Assembly: GCA_937928525.1 (NCBI GenBank)
Contig: CALFWJ010000002.1
Span: 1-5,942 of the forward strand
Reading direction: 5' to 3'
From: an uncultured Alphaproteobacteria bacterium
GTDB lineage: Bacteria; Pseudomonadota; Alphaproteobacteria; UBA2136; UBA6156
DNA length: 5,942 nucleotides
The translations under genes were made by a program, and so were the position numbers. This document shows, piece after piece, positions 3,225 through 5,942 of the stretch (the first letter of the stretch is position 1; each line of letters begins with the position of its first letter). The notes under the pieces are model-generated. The model was not told the origin of the DNA. It was given only the letters and a program-made list of their open reading frames with translations, and did not search any database.

Positions 3225-5942
3225 TTATTTATCTTTGTTTTTGCCCGTGAAGATATTAAAGAAGTCTTTGATGATGCCCGGTGTAACAGTGCTGAGGGGT
3301 TTAACGCTTGTTTCTGGTTTTTGCCATGGGCCTTTAACTTTAAATTCGGCGACGAAGATGCCATCTTGGCTGCCTGTAAGTAAATCGCCCAAGATAGGAA
3401 TGCTATTCACGGCACGGTTGATGCCTGCGGTGGGGACGAGTTCTCCATCGATGTTGATGTATTTTTCGAGCGGCAAAATATCTCCGTTGAAATTAAGCGC
3501 CATGGCTGGTCCCGTTAAAAAGGCTTTTTTAAGACTATAGCTGGCACCATTTTTATGGATGGGGAAGATACCTGTTTCGAATTCTATACCTGCATTGTTA
3601 GACAACAGCTGATCGAGAGAGAGGAGAGAAATAAGTTTCACTAATACTGGCGCGTTAATCAGACGCGTATTGTTAAGGGTAAACGTGCCACTGCCGTTAC
3701 GCTGTTTATCTAGGTTGAGTTGGCCAATGAGTTGGCCCCCGTGCATTTTCTCGGTGATGCCGACGTTGGTGAGAAAGGCCCCAAGATTACTGAAACGGGT
3801 TTGGAAACGGTAACCCTCTGGTGTTGGTTTAAAATCTGCGTTGAAGTTTGTGGCATCGGGCAACGCGCCTGTGAGCGTAAAGTTTTCCCATTTATTATTG
3901 GGGCGATTGGCATTTATTTTCAGGCTTTGAATGTAGCCATTTTTAAGCAATATGCGATCTAGGTTAATGGTGCTTTTAAAGTTTTCTGGCCAATTGATTT
4001 TCCCATTATCTGGTGTTGCGAGCGCGCGGGTGAGATCTAGGTTTTTACCCGTGATGGTGAGATTATTATTATCGTAGGTGATATTTGCGTTGGTACTGCC
4101 TAATATAAATGGCGATGCTTGTAGTGTAAGTTCTGAGGTTTTTGCGTTGGGAACGTAGTAAAAGCTGCCTGCTATTTCGGTATTTTGGCGGGCATTATTA
4201 AGTGTATTGTGAGCACTGCCTGTGAGGGTGAAGAGCTCTGCGTTTAGGGCGCTGTTTTGAAGTGTGCCTTGTAAATTAAATTGTAACGGTGTGCCTGAGC
4301 GATGTTGCCAATTAAGCTTGGGGATACTTGCTGTGGCTTGCGTAAGGTTGGTTTTTATTTCTAACTGTAGGGGGTTTATTTTTCCTGTTTTTGCATAAGT
4401 AATATTAAGAGGCACCGTGCCTGAAAGATCTAGGAATTTGGGCAACTTAAATGGCAAATTTTTAAGGTTTGTGCTGCCTTGAAGTGTGCCGGTTGTTTTT
4501 TGCGTGTTTAGAATATTTTTGTAGGTAAACTGGAGCGGCATGTCGCTATAGTTTACTTGCCCGTTTGCGAAGATAATGCCATCTTTTAAGTTAAGTTTTG
4601 AGTTGTTGAGTGAGAGTGGTTTATTGTTTAATCCATCAATAAGGCTCGCTGATTTTATTTGGCTGTTGAGCGTCATGCTAATATCTTTTGTTACAGGAGG
4701 AACACCTTTATAGAAGGGAATACTAATACTGACGGCGCTGGCATGTTGACCATTAAGGTTGTAGGGAAGGTCGATTTTGAAGATATCTTTAATGATGGGG
4801 ATGGATTCTTGCATGTTACCTGATGCGGTGCTTTCGACTTTTAGAATACGCGGATTTTGTGGCAATGTTTGCAAGTTACTTAAAATTGCCGTGACGTTTT
4901 TAACGCTTTGTTTGCCGATGGTTCCTGCGGGGATAATAACTTCTATTTGGCCATTACGCATATAAAACTGACTTGGCACTTTAGCAATAACGGCTGGCGC
5001 TTGTTTGAGTGGCTTAATTTGGCTGTTGGGGTTAATACCTGCGGCAATGGTTAAGCCCGGGCATGCGGTGTTGGGCGCGCATTTGAATAATGTTTTGAGA
5101 GGTGCATCTAGGGCTATTGTGACGCTGGTTGCAAAGGTGCCTTTAATGTTTTCTTGCATCCATGGGAGTACTTTTTTCATACGGGCTGAGGGAAGATGTA
5201 CGAAGAGGTTTTCGGATTTTTCAGTGACGATATTCCCTTCAAGTTTTACTGTTATATTATTTTTTAAGTCTTTGATATCTCCTGATAAATTAAGGTTAAA
5301 ATCTTCGTCTTTAATATTAAGATTGATGAGTTTTATATTTTTGTTGTTCAGGTTATATTGCGCGGCGATGCTGGCTGATTTGAAGGTGTGTGGCAATTTG
5401 TAAATTTCGGGGATATTGAGCGTAATATCGTTGATTTCTGATTTTATAAGCAGCGGTGACCAACCTGTTTTAGGTGACCAATTACTGCCAAATCGGAGGC
5501 TGATTTGGCCTTGAAAAATATCTTTTTTGTCGATGGGGAGGTAGGGTTTAATCCAGCCTGAATTTACATCTGATAAGTTCACGCTTAAGTTTGTGGTTTG
5601 GCTGCTGGGGTCGGTTTGGAGTGTAATTTCGGCGGGTGCAAGCTTTTCTTTATTTTGAGCAAGTTGGCCGTTAAGTTTAATGTTAAGGCCGTTTTCGCCG
5701 TAATAAGTTCCCTGCCCTTGGCCATCTTTTAACGCCCATTGGGTGCCTGTTGTAATATCTTGTAGAATAATATTAATCTTACTCAGTTCTAGGGTACTTA
5801 GGTAGCGCATGCGCTTAATGAGTTTTGTGACTTCGTTTAGTTTATTAGTTTTTTCTGATTTCTCTGTACTGACTGTATTAATCTCTCCTTCGTAATACAG
5901 CCCTGAGAGCACAATATGTTTAGGGGATGGCTTGAGCCAAAG
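3225..5942 (-). CDS. Large AsmA/YhdP-like envelope protein (5' end outside window)
   Basis: The 905 visible residues belong to the AsmA-like, YhdP/DUF3971-type family. E. coli members (YhdP, TamB, YdbH) are long inner-membrane-anchored proteins that bridge the periplasm and carry phospholipids toward the outer membrane. The body is repetitive, Asn/Leu/Ile/Lys-rich beta sequence (LNLNLSGDIKDLKNNITV and similar), as expected for a long lipid groove. The C-terminal 170 residues are diagnostic: GSGTFTLNNTRLINAPVLVK, then LISLLSLDQLL, LTGPAMALNFNGDI, ELVPTAGINRAVNSIPILGD, and GPWQKPETSVKPLSTVTPG near the end. The frame stays open to base 5942, so the GTG at 5912-5910 is an internal Val; the missing N-terminus should hold the membrane anchor. 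Two Cys lie in KCAPNTACPG (about residues 286-293). The DUF192 lipoprotein gene starts 3 nt downstream, so the two form an operon. The exact subfamily is inferred, not proven. Confidence 0.87.
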   Translation of the reverse strand, partial: LWLKPSPKHIVLSGLYYEGEINTVSTEKSEKTNKLNEVTKLIKRMRYLSTLELSKINIILQDITTGTQWALKDGQGQGTYYGENGLNIKLNGQLAQNKEKLAPAEITLQTDPSSQTTNLSVNLSDVNSGWIKPYLPIDKKDIFQGQISLRFGSNWSPKTGWSPLLIKSEINDITLNIPEIYKLPHTFKSASIAAQYNLNNKNIKLINLNIKDEDFNLNLSGDIKDLKNNITVKLEGNIVTEKSENLFVHLPSARMKKVLPWMQENIKGTFATSVTIALDAPLKTLFKCAPNTACPGLTIAAGINPNSQIKPLKQAPAVIAKVPSQFYMRNGQIEVIIPAGTIGKQSVKNVTAILSNLQTLPQNPRILKVESTASGNMQESIPIIKDIFKIDLPYNLNGQHASAVSISIPFYKGVPPVTKDISMTLNSQIKSASLIDGLNNKPLSLNNSKLNLKDGIIFANGQVNYSDMPLQFTYKNILNTQKTTGTLQGSTNLKNLPFKLPKFLDLSGTVPLNITYAKTGKINPLQLEIKTNLTQATASIPKLNWQHRSGTPLQFNLQGTLQNSALNAELFTLTGSAHNTLNNARQNTEIAGSFYYVPNAKTSELTLQASPFILGSTNANITYDNNNLTITGKNLDLTRALATPDNGKINWPENFKSTINLDRILLKNGYIQSLKINANRPNNKWENFTLTGALPDATNFNADFKPTPEGYRFQTRFSNLGAFLTNVGITEKMHGGQLIGQLNLDKQRNGSGTFTLNNTRLINAPVLVKLISLLSLDQLLSNNAGIEFETGIFPIHKNGASYSLKKAFLTGPAMALNFNGDILPLEKYINIDGELVPTAGINRAVNSIPILGDLLTGSQDGIFVAEFKVKGPWQKPETSVKPLSTVTPGIIKDFFNIFTGKNKDK

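Noticed and set aside
3082..3540. Long plus-strand frame of 152 codons opposite the DUF192/YhdP-like junction
   Set aside because: It lies antisense to two well-supported genes, resembles no known family, and has no ribosome site of note.
5005..5403. Plus-strand frame of 132 codons with hydrophobic stretches
   Set aside because: It is antisense to the YhdP-like gene; its hydrophobic composition is expected from the complement of Asn/Lys-rich codons.
5910..5912. GTG as the start of the AsmA/YhdP-like gene
   Set aside because: The frame stays open to the window edge, no membrane anchor or signal follows the GTG, and no Shine-Dalgarno precedes it.
1..5942. CRISPR array, tRNA, rRNA, toxin-antitoxin or defence system
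   Set aside because: No regularly spaced long repeats, cloverleaf-like sequence or recognisable defence domains appear on either strand.

Overview
The window looks like ordinary chromosomal DNA from a Gram-negative, LPS-making bacterium, most likely an alphaproteobacterium or a close relative. This rests on the LpxC fragment, the lipoprotein with a lipobox, the large AsmA/YhdP-type envelope protein, the bolA-monothiol glutaredoxin pair, and an S16 protein with a long Ala/Glu tail. The assignment is by family resemblance only; no database search was possible. Base composition is moderate, without the very high GC of many alphaproteobacteria.

Layout, left to right. Positions 1-584 (+) hold the C-terminal two thirds of lpxC (lipid A synthesis). 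It converges on a two-gene minus-strand unit, rpsP (1589-1086) then rimM (1096-581), whose reading frames overlap by 11 nt; rimM and lpxC share their stop-codon bases. Upstream of rpsP is a 253-nt gap with an 18-bp palindrome inside a possible promoter, a pair of 11-bp direct repeats 20 bp apart, and a hairpin terminator. That terminator closes a small minus-strand gene (1989-1843) for a 48-residue histidine-rich protein that I do not recognise. Divergent from it is bolA-grxD (2093-2663, +), with a plausible sigma70-type promoter at 2025-2053. A GC-rich run of nested palindromes (2674-2767) and a hairpin terminator (2791-2815) follow. The rest is minus strand: a DUF192 lipoprotein (3221-2781) lies 3 nt downstream of a very large AsmA/YhdP-like gene (3225-5942), which stays open to the right edge and so lacks its 5' end here.

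How the genes fit together. lpxC, the YhdP-like protein and the DUF192 lipoprotein belong to envelope biology. rpsP and rimM act in 30S assembly, RimM helping to mature the 30S head region. BolA and Grx4-type glutaredoxins form [2Fe-2S]-bridged complexes used in iron sensing and Fe-S trafficking. I see no mobile element, tRNA, rRNA, CRISPR array or defence system. The less explained parts are the His-rich mini-gene, the repeat and palindrome content upstream of rpsP, and the palindrome cluster after grxD.
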